From Candidatus Nomurabacteria bacterium (GTDB lineage Bacteria > Patescibacteriota > Saccharimonadia > Saccharimonadales > UBA7683), in the NCBI GenBank assembly GCA_020631895.1, contig JACKGR010000006.1:1-46846 (forward strand): a DNA stretch of 46,846 nucleotides, in the 5' to 3' direction. The notes beneath the pieces were generated by a model. That model had not been told where the DNA came from. It saw only the letters and a list, made by a program, of their open reading frames with translations, and did no database searches. The translations under genes were made by a program, and so were the position numbers. This document shows, in pieces, positions 30,792 through 39,421 of the stretch (position 1 is the stretch's first letter; every line of letters starts with the position of its first letter).

Positions 30792-31733
30792 TTACGGGAT
30801 TTTGTAGAAGGTGTTAACTACCTCTTTAGCTATGCTCTGAATCAGTTGAGTGTGAGCTGTGTAGGTTGTGCCGAAGGTGTTTCCACCGCCTTTGGTGTAG
30901 ATAACTAAGATGAGTGGTCGTTTTTTGTAGTCAATTATTGCCCCGTCGTGCAAGCGATCTTCGAGTTGACCGTATTTGTGATAAAAAGTGGCGCCGGCTG
31001 GAACCACCACAGGGATCATGTCCTCATTGTTGGTATTTTGCATATAACTTAGCATCAGAGTTGTGTGTTCCTCGTTAACTAACTTGCGGTCGTAGACTTT
31101 CTGGAGAAGTAGAGCCTGGTCTGACGGCTTCATCAAGTTGCCAATGTATTGATAAGAGGCGATACCGTTATCGTGAGCGTAGCTTGTAAGCTGACTGTAT
31201 CCTACAGCGCTGTTAAGAGCGGCCCATGATTCATTATTGCTACGATTTAACATCAATCTCAGATGCTCATTTGCAGACCTTCCGCCCAAGGAGGTGTTTA
31301 AGGTGTATTTGCCTTGTTCGACTTGATGTAAGAATGCTGCAGCTGTCAGTACTTTTGTAGTACTCGCTCCATGATAGGGCTCTTGGAGTCCGTAATCTTG
31401 CTTGACGCCGGTTTTGTCATCAATTACAGATACGCCGATATTAATAGCCGGATTTGCAGCTATGATAGCATCCACCTTCTCTCGCATGTCACTCCAGGTG
31501 TTGTCTGATATTGGCACAGCCTCAACCTTCTTTTTAACAACCTTCTTACCTACGGGTTGATCTGTAGCATTGGACTTACTCGAGTCTAAAATAAAATACT
31601 TAAAACCAATTGTGCCTAATATTAAAATGCTTATCAGAACAACTAATCGGCGTCCTATATGTTTTTTAGGTGCCCGTTTGTTTTGTCTTGGCCGATTATA
31701 GACAGGTTGGTAGGTTCTATATCTATCTATCAC
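30792..31733 (-). CDS. Class A beta-lactamase-like serine hydrolase, membrane-anchored
   Basis: 313 residues. One N-terminal membrane helix (VVLISILILGTIGFKYFIL) after a basic cytoplasmic segment, then an outer serine-hydrolase domain: nucleophile motif STTK (YHGASTTKVLTAA), second motif SNN (MLNRSNNESW), and HKYGQ where class A enzymes have KTG. The third motif change argues against an efficient beta-lactamase; a DD-peptidase or cell-wall role is likelier. It converges on sodX and diverges from purF. Confidence 0.85.
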   Translation of the reverse strand: MIDRYRTYQPVYNRPRQNKRAPKKHIGRRLVVLISILILGTIGFKYFILDSSKSNATDQPVGKKVVKKKVEAVPISDNTWSDMREKVDAIIAANPAINIGVSVIDDKTGVKQDYGLQEPYHGASTTKVLTAAAFLHQVEQGKYTLNTSLGGRSANEHLRLMLNRSNNESWAALNSAVGYSQLTSYAHDNGIASYQYIGNLMKPSDQALLLQKVYDRKLVNEEHTTLMLSYMQNTNNEDMIPVVVPAGATFYHKYGQLEDRLHDGAIIDYKKRPLILVIYTKGGGNTFGTTYTAHTQLIQSIAKEVVNTFYKIP

Positions 31734-31783
31734 ATAACTACTATATCAAAACTGATGATTCAATAACTGTTATAATAGGATAA

Positions 31784-33163
31784 ATGCGGAGTATCAACGA
31801 GAAGTGTGCTGTGATTGGGGTGAGCAATACACGTGATTTTGACGTGGCTCGACTTGTTTATCTCGGCTTATGGTCACTCCAGCACAGGGGCCAAGACAGC
31901 TCAGGAATTGCTTCATTCGACGGAGTAAAGCTACACGTACACAAAAAGCATGGTCTCGTAAGCCAAGTTTATGAGGAAGAATCACTCGATGGCCTTAAGG
32001 GGCAGGTGGCCATCGGTCATAATCGATATTCTACCTCTGGCGGAAAAGACGATGCCTACAACCAGCCGTATTACTACATATCTATAAATTTTGCATTTGC
32101 TCATAACGGTAACTTACCGTTTACAGATAAGTTAGAGGAATATTTGTTGCAAAATGACGTATCACATGAGGGCTACAACGACACTGGCTTGATGAGTTTG
32201 GCACTCCGGCAAGAATTAAAAAAGACAAAATCAATTGAAAAAGCTGTAACAAATTGTTGGCCCCTATTCACTGGAGCCTTCAGCTGTGTTGGGTTATATG
32301 AGGATACATTATTTGCCTTCAGAGATTCGCACGGAATCCGACCATTATCGCTAGGGAGAACAACCCACGGCTATGTAGTTGCCTCAGAGACTGTAGCTTT
32401 TGACATTATAGGCGCTGACTATATTCGTGATATTCTCCCGGGTGAATTAGTTTGTATCAAAGGTGAGGATTTAGAAAGTCATCAGATTGCAAAAGGCGAG
32501 GAGAAGATTGATGCTTTTGAGTTTGTATATTTGGCCCGTCCAGATAGCCGAATTGCAGGAATGAGTGTTTACACAGCTCGTTATAAAGCCGGACGAGAGT
32601 TGGCTAAAGCTTCACAAACCAAAGCCGACGTAGTTATCGCAACGCCAGACTCTGGGCTTTCAGCTGCAACTGGCTATGCTCATGAATCCGGCATACCTCT
32701 AGAGTTCGGCCTACTAAAAAATAGGTACATTGGCAGAACCTTTATCGAGCCAGAGAAGATTAGAAAGAATAGTGTAGAGTTGAAATTTAATGTGATTGTT
32801 GAGAGTGTAGCCGGCAAGAGAGTAATTTTAGTTGACGACTCTTTGGTAAGAGGTAATACACTTAAGCATGTAATTAGTCTTCTTAAGAGCTATGGAGCAA
32901 AAGAGGTTCATGTTAAAATTGCCTCCCCGCCAATAAAATACCCAGATTTTTATGGTATAGATACACCAAAAAATAACGATCTGATTGCTAGCGAATATTC
33001 TGAAGAGGAAATTACTAGAATTATCAAGGCCGATAGTCTTGAGTTCTTGGTCCTAGATAAATTTATAGAAAGTACCGGCCTACCGAAGAGTCGCCTGAAT
33101 CTATCTAGTTTTAATGGAGTATACCCGATACCTGTTCCAGAAAATAAAAAGAATACAAACTAG
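31784..33163 (+). CDS. purF: Amidophosphoribosyltransferase
   Basis: 459 residues. Class II glutaminase with the nucleophile Cys at about position 8 (SINEKCAVIGV, so a short propeptide is removed), LQHRGQDSSGIAS, IGHNRYST, and the PRPP loop VILVDDSLVRGNT. It makes phosphoribosylamine, the first step of purine synthesis. No other purine genes are in the window. TATAAT ends seven bases before the ATG, so it is probably leaderless. The cysteines for a 4Fe-4S cluster of the Bacillus type are not evident. Confidence 0.95.
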   Translation: MRSINEKCAVIGVSNTRDFDVARLVYLGLWSLQHRGQDSSGIASFDGVKLHVHKKHGLVSQVYEEESLDGLKGQVAIGHNRYSTSGGKDDAYNQPYYYISINFAFAHNGNLPFTDKLEEYLLQNDVSHEGYNDTGLMSLALRQELKKTKSIEKAVTNCWPLFTGAFSCVGLYEDTLFAFRDSHGIRPLSLGRTTHGYVVASETVAFDIIGADYIRDILPGELVCIKGEDLESHQIAKGEEKIDAFEFVYLARPDSRIAGMSVYTARYKAGRELAKASQTKADVVIATPDSGLSAATGYAHESGIPLEFGLLKNRYIGRTFIEPEKIRKNSVELKFNVIVESVAGKRVILVDDSLVRGNTLKHVISLLKSYGAKEVHVKIASPPIKYPDFYGIDTPKNNDLIASEYSEEEITRIIKADSLEFLVLDKFIESTGLPKSRLNLSSFNGVYPIPVPENKKNTN

Positions 33164-33165
33164 AC

Positions 33166-33831
33166 TTATATTTGATTTATTGCATCTTGTAGTTTTGATT
33201 GATTGAGAGAGTAGTGTTTTTTGGTACATCTAATAATTTTACTTGTCTCAAGTTTTTTAAGTTCTGTGCTGGTAGTCTCTCTGGTGAGACCAATAAAATT
33301 GGCAATCTCTTGTTGAGTTAGGGGTATTTGTATCTCAGTAGTATTAGACCCAACTTGTTTGCCGAAACGTTCTGCTAAATAGCTAAGCGTAAGTAAAATT
33401 TTACTAGAGGCTTTGGTTTGCTCCAATGCCAGAATTCTACTCTGAAGGCCGACAAAATCCTCTGCTAGATCTTTATAGAAGCTCATCGCTATTTTTGGAT
33501 GAAATCGCAAATACCTTAAAAAATCTAATTTTCTGATTGAATAAACCTCACAATCTGTTTGTGCTTGGTAAAAATATTGACTCTTTTGTATCATACCTAG
33601 CGCTAAACCGATTGGAAAAATTTCTCCCTCGATGTCTAAGGCTACAGTTCTCTCTTCGCCCTCAGCTGTAATGTCGTAAACTCTTACAACTCCACTTTTG
33701 ATAATGTAGATATTCTCAAGCTCATCACCTTGCATGATGATTGATTCAGATTTTTTAAATCGCAGGATTCTGGCTCGCCCGAGATATTGATTCCAAAGTT
33801 TATTTGATAGTGATTTTGCAACTCGGTTCAT
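33166..33831 (-). CDS. Crp/Fnr family transcriptional regulator
   Basis: 221 residues: cyclic-nucleotide-binding-like beta-roll (ESIIMQGDELENIYIIKSGV; EGEIFPIGLALG), long dimer helix, and a C-terminal winged helix (PLTQQEIANFIGLTRETTST then ELKKLETSKII). No N-terminal cysteine cluster, so not an oxygen-sensing FNR; the ligand is unknown. Divergent promoter region below. A possible self-binding site lies at 33847-33860. Confidence 0.92.
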   Translation of the reverse strand: MNRVAKSLSNKLWNQYLGRARILRFKKSESIIMQGDELENIYIIKSGVVRVYDITAEGEERTVALDIEGEIFPIGLALGMIQKSQYFYQAQTDCEVYSIRKLDFLRYLRFHPKIAMSFYKDLAEDFVGLQSRILALEQTKASSKILLTLSYLAERFGKQVGSNTTEIQIPLTQQEIANFIGLTRETTSTELKKLETSKIIRCTKKHYSLNQSKLQDAINQI

Positions 33832-33846
33832 CCTGGTATTAACTTA

Positions 33847-33860
33847 TATCAATTTTGATA
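33847..33860 (-). promoter_or_regulatory. Candidate Crp/Fnr operator at the regulator's own promoter
   Basis: TATCAATTTTGATA is a 6-2-6 inverted repeat resembling half-sites of FNR-type boxes. It overlaps the minus-strand promoter TTGACT, 17 bases, TGATAT, so the regulator could control itself (inference). Confidence 0.5.
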
Positions 33861-33955
33861 AATATGAAAGTCAAAAACAGTTCTGATTAAGATTTAATAC
33901 AAAAATGTTAGATTTTTAATAGAAGCAACTCAGTTTAGATGTCTAAATGGTCGTG

Positions 33956-33984
33956 CTGCAGGGTGCACCTACCTGCAGAGGTAG
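33956..33984 (+). promoter_or_regulatory. Two mutually exclusive hairpins in the leader of the gene at 34026
   Basis: CTGCAGG (33956-33962) can pair with CCTGCAG (33972-33978), or CTACCT (33969-33974) with AGGTAG (33979-33984); the second breaks the first. The leader then carries two G-rich ribosome-site-like runs (GGAGG and GGGGGA). This could be a translational switch. Confidence 0.35.
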
Positions 33985-34025
33985 CCAGTGGAGGTAATAA
34001 GTAAATAACGGATGGGGGAATGTTT

Positions 34026-34199
34026 ATGAATTACAAATTTAAAATGTCCAGAAGAGATTACGCACGCAAATTATTTAAACCAGAGCTAGAGTTCGGTCTG
34101 AAGAGGTCAGATTTTAGTAGTAGAACCTATACCAAACTTAAAGGTTTTTTCAGGCCAAAAAATCGTCAAGTCTTCACGAAATTTAGACTGAATGAATAA
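34026..34199 (+). CDS. Small highly basic protein, unknown
   Basis: 57 residues starting MNYKFKMSRRDYARKLFKPE, with 17 Lys/Arg and many aromatic residues (TYTKLKGFFRPKNRQVF). GGGGGA lies about eight bases before the ATG. Looks like an RNA- or DNA-binding peptide. No family recognised. It ends before the terminator at 34223. Confidence 0.55.
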   Translation: MNYKFKMSRRDYARKLFKPELEFGLKRSDFSSRTYTKLKGFFRPKNRQVFTKFRLNE

Positions 34200-34222
34200 G
34201 TTATAAATTAGTAATTAAATAA

Positions 34223-34253
34223 AAAAACCGCGGATTAAAGCTCCGCGGTTTTC
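34223..34253. terminator. Bidirectional intrinsic terminator
   Basis: AAAACCGCGGA and TCCGCGGTTTT pair around TTAAAGC, flanked by A- and T-runs. It serves the small basic ORF on plus and the membrane protein at 34271 on minus. Confidence 0.92.
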
Positions 34254-34270
34254 TTAGAATGTAGATTTTT

Positions 34271-34576
34271 TTACAAGTCTACTTCTAGCTCGAGACCTTT
34301 GCTTTCAGCAAAGATGAAGTTAAGTACTACAGCTGCTAGAGCGCCTTGGATCCATCCAAGAACGTAGCCTACAACTGGTAGAAACAATACTGACATACCA
34401 AGTACAAATACGCTGACGCCAAGAGTTTTTACAAACCCTGTCCCCTCGTTAATTGAATTTGATGTCACAGCTAGTGTTAGGCCGAGTCCGTAGACAAAAC
34501 CAAACACAGCTTGTACCACACCCACTACTTTAGCAAGTGAGCCAACGCGCACTCTGTTTATTGTTAGTACTTTCAT
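34271..34576 (-). CDS. Small membrane protein, unknown
   Basis: 101 residues with two or three hydrophobic stretches (VVGVVQAVFGFVYGLGLTLAV; GVSVFVLGMSVLFLPVVGYV; GALAAVVLNFIF), a basic first segment (TINRVRVGSLAK) and an acidic end (KGLELEVDL). It resembles DUF3566-type small membrane proteins of Actinobacteria in layout only. AGGGAGGCGTT precedes the ATG. Confidence 0.7.
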   Translation of the reverse strand: MKVLTINRVRVGSLAKVVGVVQAVFGFVYGLGLTLAVTSNSINEGTGFVKTLGVSVFVLGMSVLFLPVVGYVLGWIQGALAAVVLNFIFAESKGLELEVDL

Positions 34577-34709
34577 AACGCCTCCCTTGGGTTATTATTA
34601 GCACTTTAATAATACAACTTCCTTGAAAGTTTGCAAAACAAGTGATAACGCTTATGTTTATCTCCCACTTCTTGGCTATGAATTCTTGTGGTATACTTCA
34701 ATCTGTTAA

Positions 34710-34783
34710 TGGGATGTAGCCAAGCGGTAAGGCATCGGGTTCTGGTCCCGTGACCGGGGGTTCGAATCCCTCCATCCCAGCCA
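34710..34783 (+). tRNA. tRNA-Gln(CTG)
   Basis: Acceptor TGGGATG/CATCCCA with the weak first pair typical of Gln tRNA, anticodon stem TCGGG/CCCGT region around TTCTGGT, T-arm GGGGGTTCGAATCCCTC, encoded CCA. TATACT lies at 34692-34697. Confidence 0.95.
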
Positions 34784-34866
34784 GTAAAAATTTGAGTAAC
34801 CGTAAAAATCGTTATAGCGTCTCAGTGTTATAATATAATTATCAAATAATCCAAAGGAGTTGTTCG

Positions 34867-35091
34867 ATGCTCAAACCGTACACAACGACACAGCTAGGGC
34901 ATGAAGTTGGCGAAGTAACGACGCGAGTGGTTGAAGCGGCTAGAGAGTTGCCGCCACCGACAATCAATGAAGTCATGGATAGCATTGATACTCAATTTGA
35001 TGAACGAGCTATTCGTTCTGGTATATGGGAAGCTATCTCAAGCGGAAAGGTTCAGGTAAAGAGGGGTAGCATACTAGTTGCAGACAACTAA
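34867..35091 (+). CDS. Small winged-helix-like protein, unknown
   Basis: 74 residues. PTINEVMDSIDTQFDERAIRS then GIWEAISSGKVQVKRGSI reads like a small helix-turn-helix plus wing, but the match is weak. AAAGGAG and seven bases precede ATG 34867. A strong terminator follows, so it is transcribed alone. Confidence 0.6.
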   Translation: MLKPYTTTQLGHEVGEVTTRVVEAARELPPPTINEVMDSIDTQFDERAIRSGIWEAISSGKVQVKRGSILVADN

Positions 35092-35146
35092 AGCTAATAG
35101 TGCGTAGGACTTTACAAATCACGTCGCTCAGACTACGACTGAAATT

Positions 35147-35172
35147 AAAAAGACTCCAATCGGAGTCTTTTT
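35147..35172. terminator. Bidirectional intrinsic terminator
   Basis: AAAAAGACTCC and GGAGTCTTTTT pair around AATC. Confidence 0.93.
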
Positions 35173-35190
35173 GTTTGTTATGATCATATT

Positions 35191-35580
35191 ATGAAGAAAT
35201 ACAAAACCGTTGATGAGTTTTTGAACGATTTGGATGATGCTAAAAGTAGCCAAGTTATTAAATTAAGAGACTATATTAAAAATGTCGCACCCACGCTTGA
35301 TGAGCATATTAAATGGAACGCTCCGAGTTATGTACTTGGTGGCGAAGATAGGATCACGTTTAATGTGGCGAACAAGCAAAATCTCGTAAAGCTAGTACTT
35401 CACATGGGTGCAACACGTAAAGAAGACAAAAAAGCTAAACCAGTTCTGCGGGATGATTCTGGCCTTGTAGAATGGGTCTCTGATATTAGGGGCTACATTA
35501 CCTTCAATGATCTGCAGATGGTTATAGATAGCGAACACGATGTTAAAAATCTAATTACAAAATGGCTCACAATCAATTAA
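35191..35580 (+). CDS. DUF1801 family protein
   Basis: 129 residues with the family pattern: VDEFLNDLDDAKSSQVIKLR, then DEHIKWNAPSYVLGGEDRITF (the conserved KWnaPsY segment), VKLVLHMGA, and a C-terminal GYITFNDLQMV. A small YdhG-like fold of unknown function. TATGAT ends six bases before the ATG. Confidence 0.8.
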   Translation: MKKYKTVDEFLNDLDDAKSSQVIKLRDYIKNVAPTLDEHIKWNAPSYVLGGEDRITFNVANKQNLVKLVLHMGATRKEDKKAKPVLRDDSGLVEWVSDIRGYITFNDLQMVIDSEHDVKNLITKWLTIN

Positions 35581-35631
35581 TGGAATAATTGTAAGCTAAA
35601 AACAATGCTTATAGTTTGATATGATATGTTT

Positions 35632-36516
35632 ATGAAAATACTATCAATACTTACAAATATTCTTTTATCGTTTCTAATTGTTCTCTCGGGGTCAGCTTTT
35701 GTAGTGCAGAATGTAACCCAAACTAGTAGTCTGCAAGACGCCGCAAAGGAGTCGGGAGTCTACAAAGGTATCTCAGAAGTTGTTAGTAAAAAACTGACAG
35801 ATACTTTGGAGAAAGAGGCAATCATGGCGGGCACGACGACAACTCAAGACTTCTCTAATATAATTGACGAGGCTTATGTTAGCGCCAAGGGAGAGCAGCT
35901 TGCCAAGCAAATTGAAGATTACAAATCTGGTAAAACAAATAGCATTGTTCTAGACATATCTGATATATCCGAGCGAGCAAAAGCTCAAGGTGTCAACATC
36001 GATTCAGCAAACTTAAAACCGATTGAAATTGTGCCAGCACGTTCAGAGGCACAACCAAAGAAAATCTCAAACTCTATTAGCAGTGGTCAAATAGTACTAT
36101 ACGTCCTGACAGCTCTATTATTTGTAGCATCTATTGCTTTTGGAGTATTAAGACGAAACCTGTTTGGACTGTCTATAGCGCTTTTAGTAAGTGCAATTAC
36201 TTTACTATCATTTGCCGGTGTATCTAGCTTAATCGGTACTTTAGTTGCCAATAAGCTTTCACTCCCAGCAGAAGTATCGCTACTAAATCCTTATGTCCGA
36301 AAGTTCACCAATACGCTACTCGGTAATGCGAGTCGGCTATTTCTTATTCAAGCGCTCGTACTACTAGTTATTAGTATTGTCGCTGGTGTAGTCCACCGAT
36401 TTATCCGTAAACCAACTGTAGAGGAACCAAGCCAAGATATTGAGCCTAATAAGCCTTCAGAAGATGATCGCGAGGCACAGCCTAAACCCACAAAATTCAC
36501 AGACAAAGCAAAATAA
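35632..36516 (+). CDS. Multi-pass membrane protein, unknown
   Basis: 294 residues. An N-terminal helix (ILTNILLSFLIVLSGSAFVV) acts as signal anchor. A polar outer region of about 125 residues follows, then three membrane helices (IVLYVLTALLFVASIAFGV; LFGLSIALLVSAITLLSFAG; LFLIQALVLLVISIVAGVV) and an acidic/Pro-rich tail. ATG 35632 is preferred over 35626, because TATGAT (35620-35625) sits six bases before it. Confidence 0.7.
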   Translation: MKILSILTNILLSFLIVLSGSAFVVQNVTQTSSLQDAAKESGVYKGISEVVSKKLTDTLEKEAIMAGTTTTQDFSNIIDEAYVSAKGEQLAKQIEDYKSGKTNSIVLDISDISERAKAQGVNIDSANLKPIEIVPARSEAQPKKISNSISSGQIVLYVLTALLFVASIAFGVLRRNLFGLSIALLVSAITLLSFAGVSSLIGTLVANKLSLPAEVSLLNPYVRKFTNTLLGNASRLFLIQALVLLVISIVAGVVHRFIRKPTVEEPSQDIEPNKPSEDDREAQPKPTKFTDKAK

Positions 36517-36598
36517 TTAATCTCTAAAATTGATTCCTCAGTATAATAACGCATAGCAATTGCAGAGGATACACTCAATTAGTTGCTATACTGGGTTT

Positions 36599-37096
36599 AT
36601 GAATCAATCCCTTGGAGATAGCGAACTACCAACACCTGGACAGCAGGTGATTACGGCATGTGCCTTTATCCATCAGCAAATTGATGGTGAACATAAAGTT
36701 TTTATGGCAAAGCGGTCTGATAAAAAGAAGTTCTTGCCTAGCGTTTATGAGCTCCCAGGAGGCCACATAGATTTTGGCGAGGAAGTGCCAACGGGCCTTG
36801 TACGTGAGATTCAAGAAGAGTTTGATATGACAGTTAAACTTGGTGATCCGTTTGCGGTATTCACCTATAGCAACGAGGTTAAGGGGTCGCATTCAATTGA
36901 GGTAATTTATTTTGCTCAATTTACGGATGAAGTTGAAAACATAAAGATGAATCCAGATGATCACAGTACCTACGGTTGGTTTAGTGAGTTAGAACTTCCG
37001 CAAACATTTGTTAGCTCAAAAGACGCAGATGATGATGAGGTAAAAGCAATTTATCGTGGTTTTGCTCTACTAAATGGCGAATCATTACAATTTTAA
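36599..37096 (+). CDS. Nudix hydrolase
   Basis: 165 residues. The Nudix box starts GGHIDFGEEVPTGLVRE and ends IQEEFDM, with EEF in place of EExG, so the loop glycine is changed. Preceded by VYELPGG as in NTP-pyrophosphohydrolases. TATACT (36587-36592) ends six bases before ATG 36599, so the shorter, leaderless start is used. Confidence 0.85.
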   Translation: MNQSLGDSELPTPGQQVITACAFIHQQIDGEHKVFMAKRSDKKKFLPSVYELPGGHIDFGEEVPTGLVREIQEEFDMTVKLGDPFAVFTYSNEVKGSHSIEVIYFAQFTDEVENIKMNPDDHSTYGWFSELELPQTFVSSKDADDDEVKAIYRGFALLNGESLQF

Positions 37097-37126
37097 TCTC
37101 TAAAATCTACTTAAATATAGGCAGTG

Positions 37127-37573
37127 TTATTGAAATGAGGATTCTATTTGACTCTCTGTCAGGTTCTCAAAAGATAAACGAGGGTCCATATAATGGCGAG
37201 TTCTGAAGATTTTGCCGTTCTTAATGCTGCATACCGAAATTTGCGGAGTTCTATAAATCTGGCCAGTTTTTGGATCGGGATATGTCTCTATAAATTCAAC
37301 AATAACGGTTTGAGATTCCTCATCTGCCAGGACTGACTTAAATGTGTATTGCCTACCTTTAGTTTTGAACGCCAGCTTCATCAAATCTCTGAGTTTTTTG
37401 CCTGAAAGCGACGGTAAATGATTACCGTCTTTGGATGCAACCATTTCTGTCACTTTAAACTCCTCGTCAACGGATTTCAGTCCAGCCTGGATGTCCATAT
37501 TTTTCTCAGCTATAAAAGAGTTTAAAACTAATTCTTTTAGTTCTTGAGCACTAAGTTTATTGCTTCTATTCAT
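37127..37573 (-). CDS. NTF2/SnoaL-like protein
   Basis: 148 residues from MNRSNKLSAQELKELVL. SVDEEFKVTEMVASKDG, then VIVEFIETYPDPKTGQIYR and NGKIFRTRHYMDPRLSF follow the strand order of SnoaL-like domains; the terminal RTRHYMD is typical. Possible small-molecule isomerase or binding protein. TATTAT lies nine bases before the chosen start. Confidence 0.7.
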   Translation of the reverse strand: MNRSNKLSAQELKELVLNSFIAEKNMDIQAGLKSVDEEFKVTEMVASKDGNHLPSLSGKKLRDLMKLAFKTKGRQYTFKSVLADEESQTVIVEFIETYPDPKTGQIYRTPQISVCSIKNGKIFRTRHYMDPRLSFENLTESQIESSFQ

Positions 37574-37633
37574 ATTAATTTGATAATACAGCAACTACTA
37601 ATAATGATAAAGAATACCACTATCTAATACTAT

Positions 37634-37662
37634 TTGTCTAACCGTAAAATTACTGTTAGAAT
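37634..37662 (+). promoter_or_regulatory. Leaderless promoter of the ABC-F gene
   Basis: TTGTCT (37634-37639), 17 bases, TAGAAT (37657-37662), with the ATG seven bases later, placing the transcription start at or next to the A of the start codon. Confidence 0.75.
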
Positions 37663-37669
37663 ATGTATA

Positions 37670-39298
37670 ATGCTAACAGTAAAAAATCTCGGTTACGAAG
37701 TTGATGGTAGCGATATATTTTCGAATGTAGATATGTCAATTTCAACAGGTGATAAAGCCGGGCTGATTGGCCCAAATGGTGCAGGTAAAACCACACTGCT
37801 AAATATTCTTGCTGGTGAATTAAAACCCACAGATGGAGACGTAATTAAGGAGAATGTAGAAGTTGGATTATTGCCACAAGATTTAAGTGATTGGCTTGAT
37901 CGTAGCGTTTATGATTTTCTAGAAGAAGTAACCGGCATCAAATCTGTTAAAGATGAGTTTTCAACTGCTGAAGAACTATATGCCAAAGAGCCTGGTGAGA
38001 ACACACTCGTTTTATTCTGTGACGCCGCGGAGCGACTCGGTCATTATGAGGTAGATTCGTTTGACGGGCGTGTTGCTCGGTCTCTAAGAGGGGCAGGGCT
38101 TAGCGATGATTTTGTAAGTCGCGAGATAGGGGATTTATCTGGGGGGCAACGCACCCGGGTAGCACTAGCAGCAATAATGTCAGCACCATATGACGTTATA
38201 CTGCTCGATGAACCTACAAACAACCTTGATATGGAGGGTATAGTAATTCTTGAGAAGTTTATTAAAGGCTCTAATGCTGCTTTTCTCATGGTATCTCACG
38301 ATAGACGCTTTTTAAGGAACGCAACCTCAAGGATAATTGAGCTTTTGGGTGGAGACAAGGGAGTTAATCAATACGGACTTGGTTATGACGAATATGTCGA
38401 GGCGCGTGTGGCTGCATACGAGTCAGACAAAAGAAGATATAACGAGCATCAGGTTGCAGTTAAGGGTGTTCAAGCCAGAGTTAGAGACCGCAAGGTGCAG
38501 GCGAATTCTGCAGATCGAGGCGGTAGAGCCAGAAGCGATAATGATAAGCTGGGCGCAAACCATAGAGCAGGTAGAGCGGCTAGTCACCTGTCGTCTCAGG
38601 CAAAAGCGCTAGAAGCGCGTTTAGAACGCATGAAAAGCGAGGCCCCTAACCAACCACAAGAGCCAATATCTCTAGATTTTATGTTCCCGGAGGCTGAATC
38701 GAAAGGTAATAGGCTGCTGATCGTATCCGATCTTGAAGTTGTTTACGGTGCCGATGAGTCCAGTCCTGTACGGTTTGGGCCTTATAGCCTTGACGTTAAA
38801 ACAGGCGATAAGATTGCAATTACTGGAGCTAATGGTACCGGTAAGTCTACTTTGATAAAAGCTATTATGGGAAAAGTTAAAATTTCTGGCGGCTCTAGTA
38901 AATTAACTACGACCGCAAGAGTAGCATACATAGACCAATCCCAAACTTTGCCAGAGCCCGATAAGACACCCTTGGAAAACCTGCTCTCACTTGCTCCAGA
39001 AATTTCTAGAGAAGAAGCAATGCATCTACTTGTGAAGTTTAATTTAAAAAGAGATACACTTACCACAATGGCGGCTAGCAAGCTAAGTGGTGGAGAGAGA
39101 GCCAAAGTCCTCTTGGCTTCGGTAGCCGCAAAAAAAGCAAATCTACTTATTCTGGATGAACCAACTAATAATTTAGATATTCCTACTATCGAGGGCCTCC
39201 AGGAAGCTCTAGCTACCTATAACGGGGCAATCATATTAGTCTCACATGATAGAGAATTTATTGAAGGTATCGGAATTGATACCACGATAACTCTTTAA
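37670..39298 (+). CDS. ABC-F ATPase (ribosome-associated)
   Basis: 542 residues with two ABC domains and no membrane helices. First: GPNGAGKTT, LSGGQ, VILLDEPTNNLD. Second: GANGTGKST, LSGGE, LLILDEPTNNLD. The linker between them is strongly basic (RDRKVQANSADRGGRARSDN and on), as in ABC-F proteins that enter the ribosomal E site to rescue stalled ribosomes or give antibiotic resistance. Start at ATG 37670, because the earlier in-frame TTG is the -35 box. Confidence 0.93.
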   Translation: MLTVKNLGYEVDGSDIFSNVDMSISTGDKAGLIGPNGAGKTTLLNILAGELKPTDGDVIKENVEVGLLPQDLSDWLDRSVYDFLEEVTGIKSVKDEFSTAEELYAKEPGENTLVLFCDAAERLGHYEVDSFDGRVARSLRGAGLSDDFVSREIGDLSGGQRTRVALAAIMSAPYDVILLDEPTNNLDMEGIVILEKFIKGSNAAFLMVSHDRRFLRNATSRIIELLGGDKGVNQYGLGYDEYVEARVAAYESDKRRYNEHQVAVKGVQARVRDRKVQANSADRGGRARSDNDKLGANHRAGRAASHLSSQAKALEARLERMKSEAPNQPQEPISLDFMFPEAESKGNRLLIVSDLEVVYGADESSPVRFGPYSLDVKTGDKIAITGANGTGKSTLIKAIMGKVKISGGSSKLTTTARVAYIDQSQTLPEPDKTPLENLLSLAPEISREEAMHLLVKFNLKRDTLTTMAASKLSGGERAKVLLASVAAKKANLLILDEPTNNLDIPTIEGLQEALATYNGAIILVSHDREFIEGIGIDTTITL

Positions 39299-39316
39299 CT
39301 CCTAAAAATTAAAAAA

Positions 39317-39330
39317 CACCCAGCTGGGTG
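39317..39330 (-). terminator. Intrinsic terminator for cassette C5
   Basis: CACCCAGCTGGGTG is palindromic; on the minus strand it is followed by TTTTTT. It lies beyond the C5 GC hairpin, so C5 has two successive 3' structures. Confidence 0.85.
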
Positions 39331-39351
39331 ATGGTGCAAAAGTATGATCAC

Positions 39352-39399
39352 CGTCAGGGGTTGCGCGCTGACCTTGCGGTCATCGCGCTTCCCCCGACG
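39352..39399 (-). terminator. Long GC hairpin at 3' end of cassette C5
   Basis: Four nested stems: CGTC/GACG, GGGG/CCCC, GCGC/GCGC and TGACC/GGTCA around TTGC. No T-run follows directly. Confidence 0.75.
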
Positions 39400-39421
39400 G
39401 ATCTTGTCCCTGGATCGGTCT

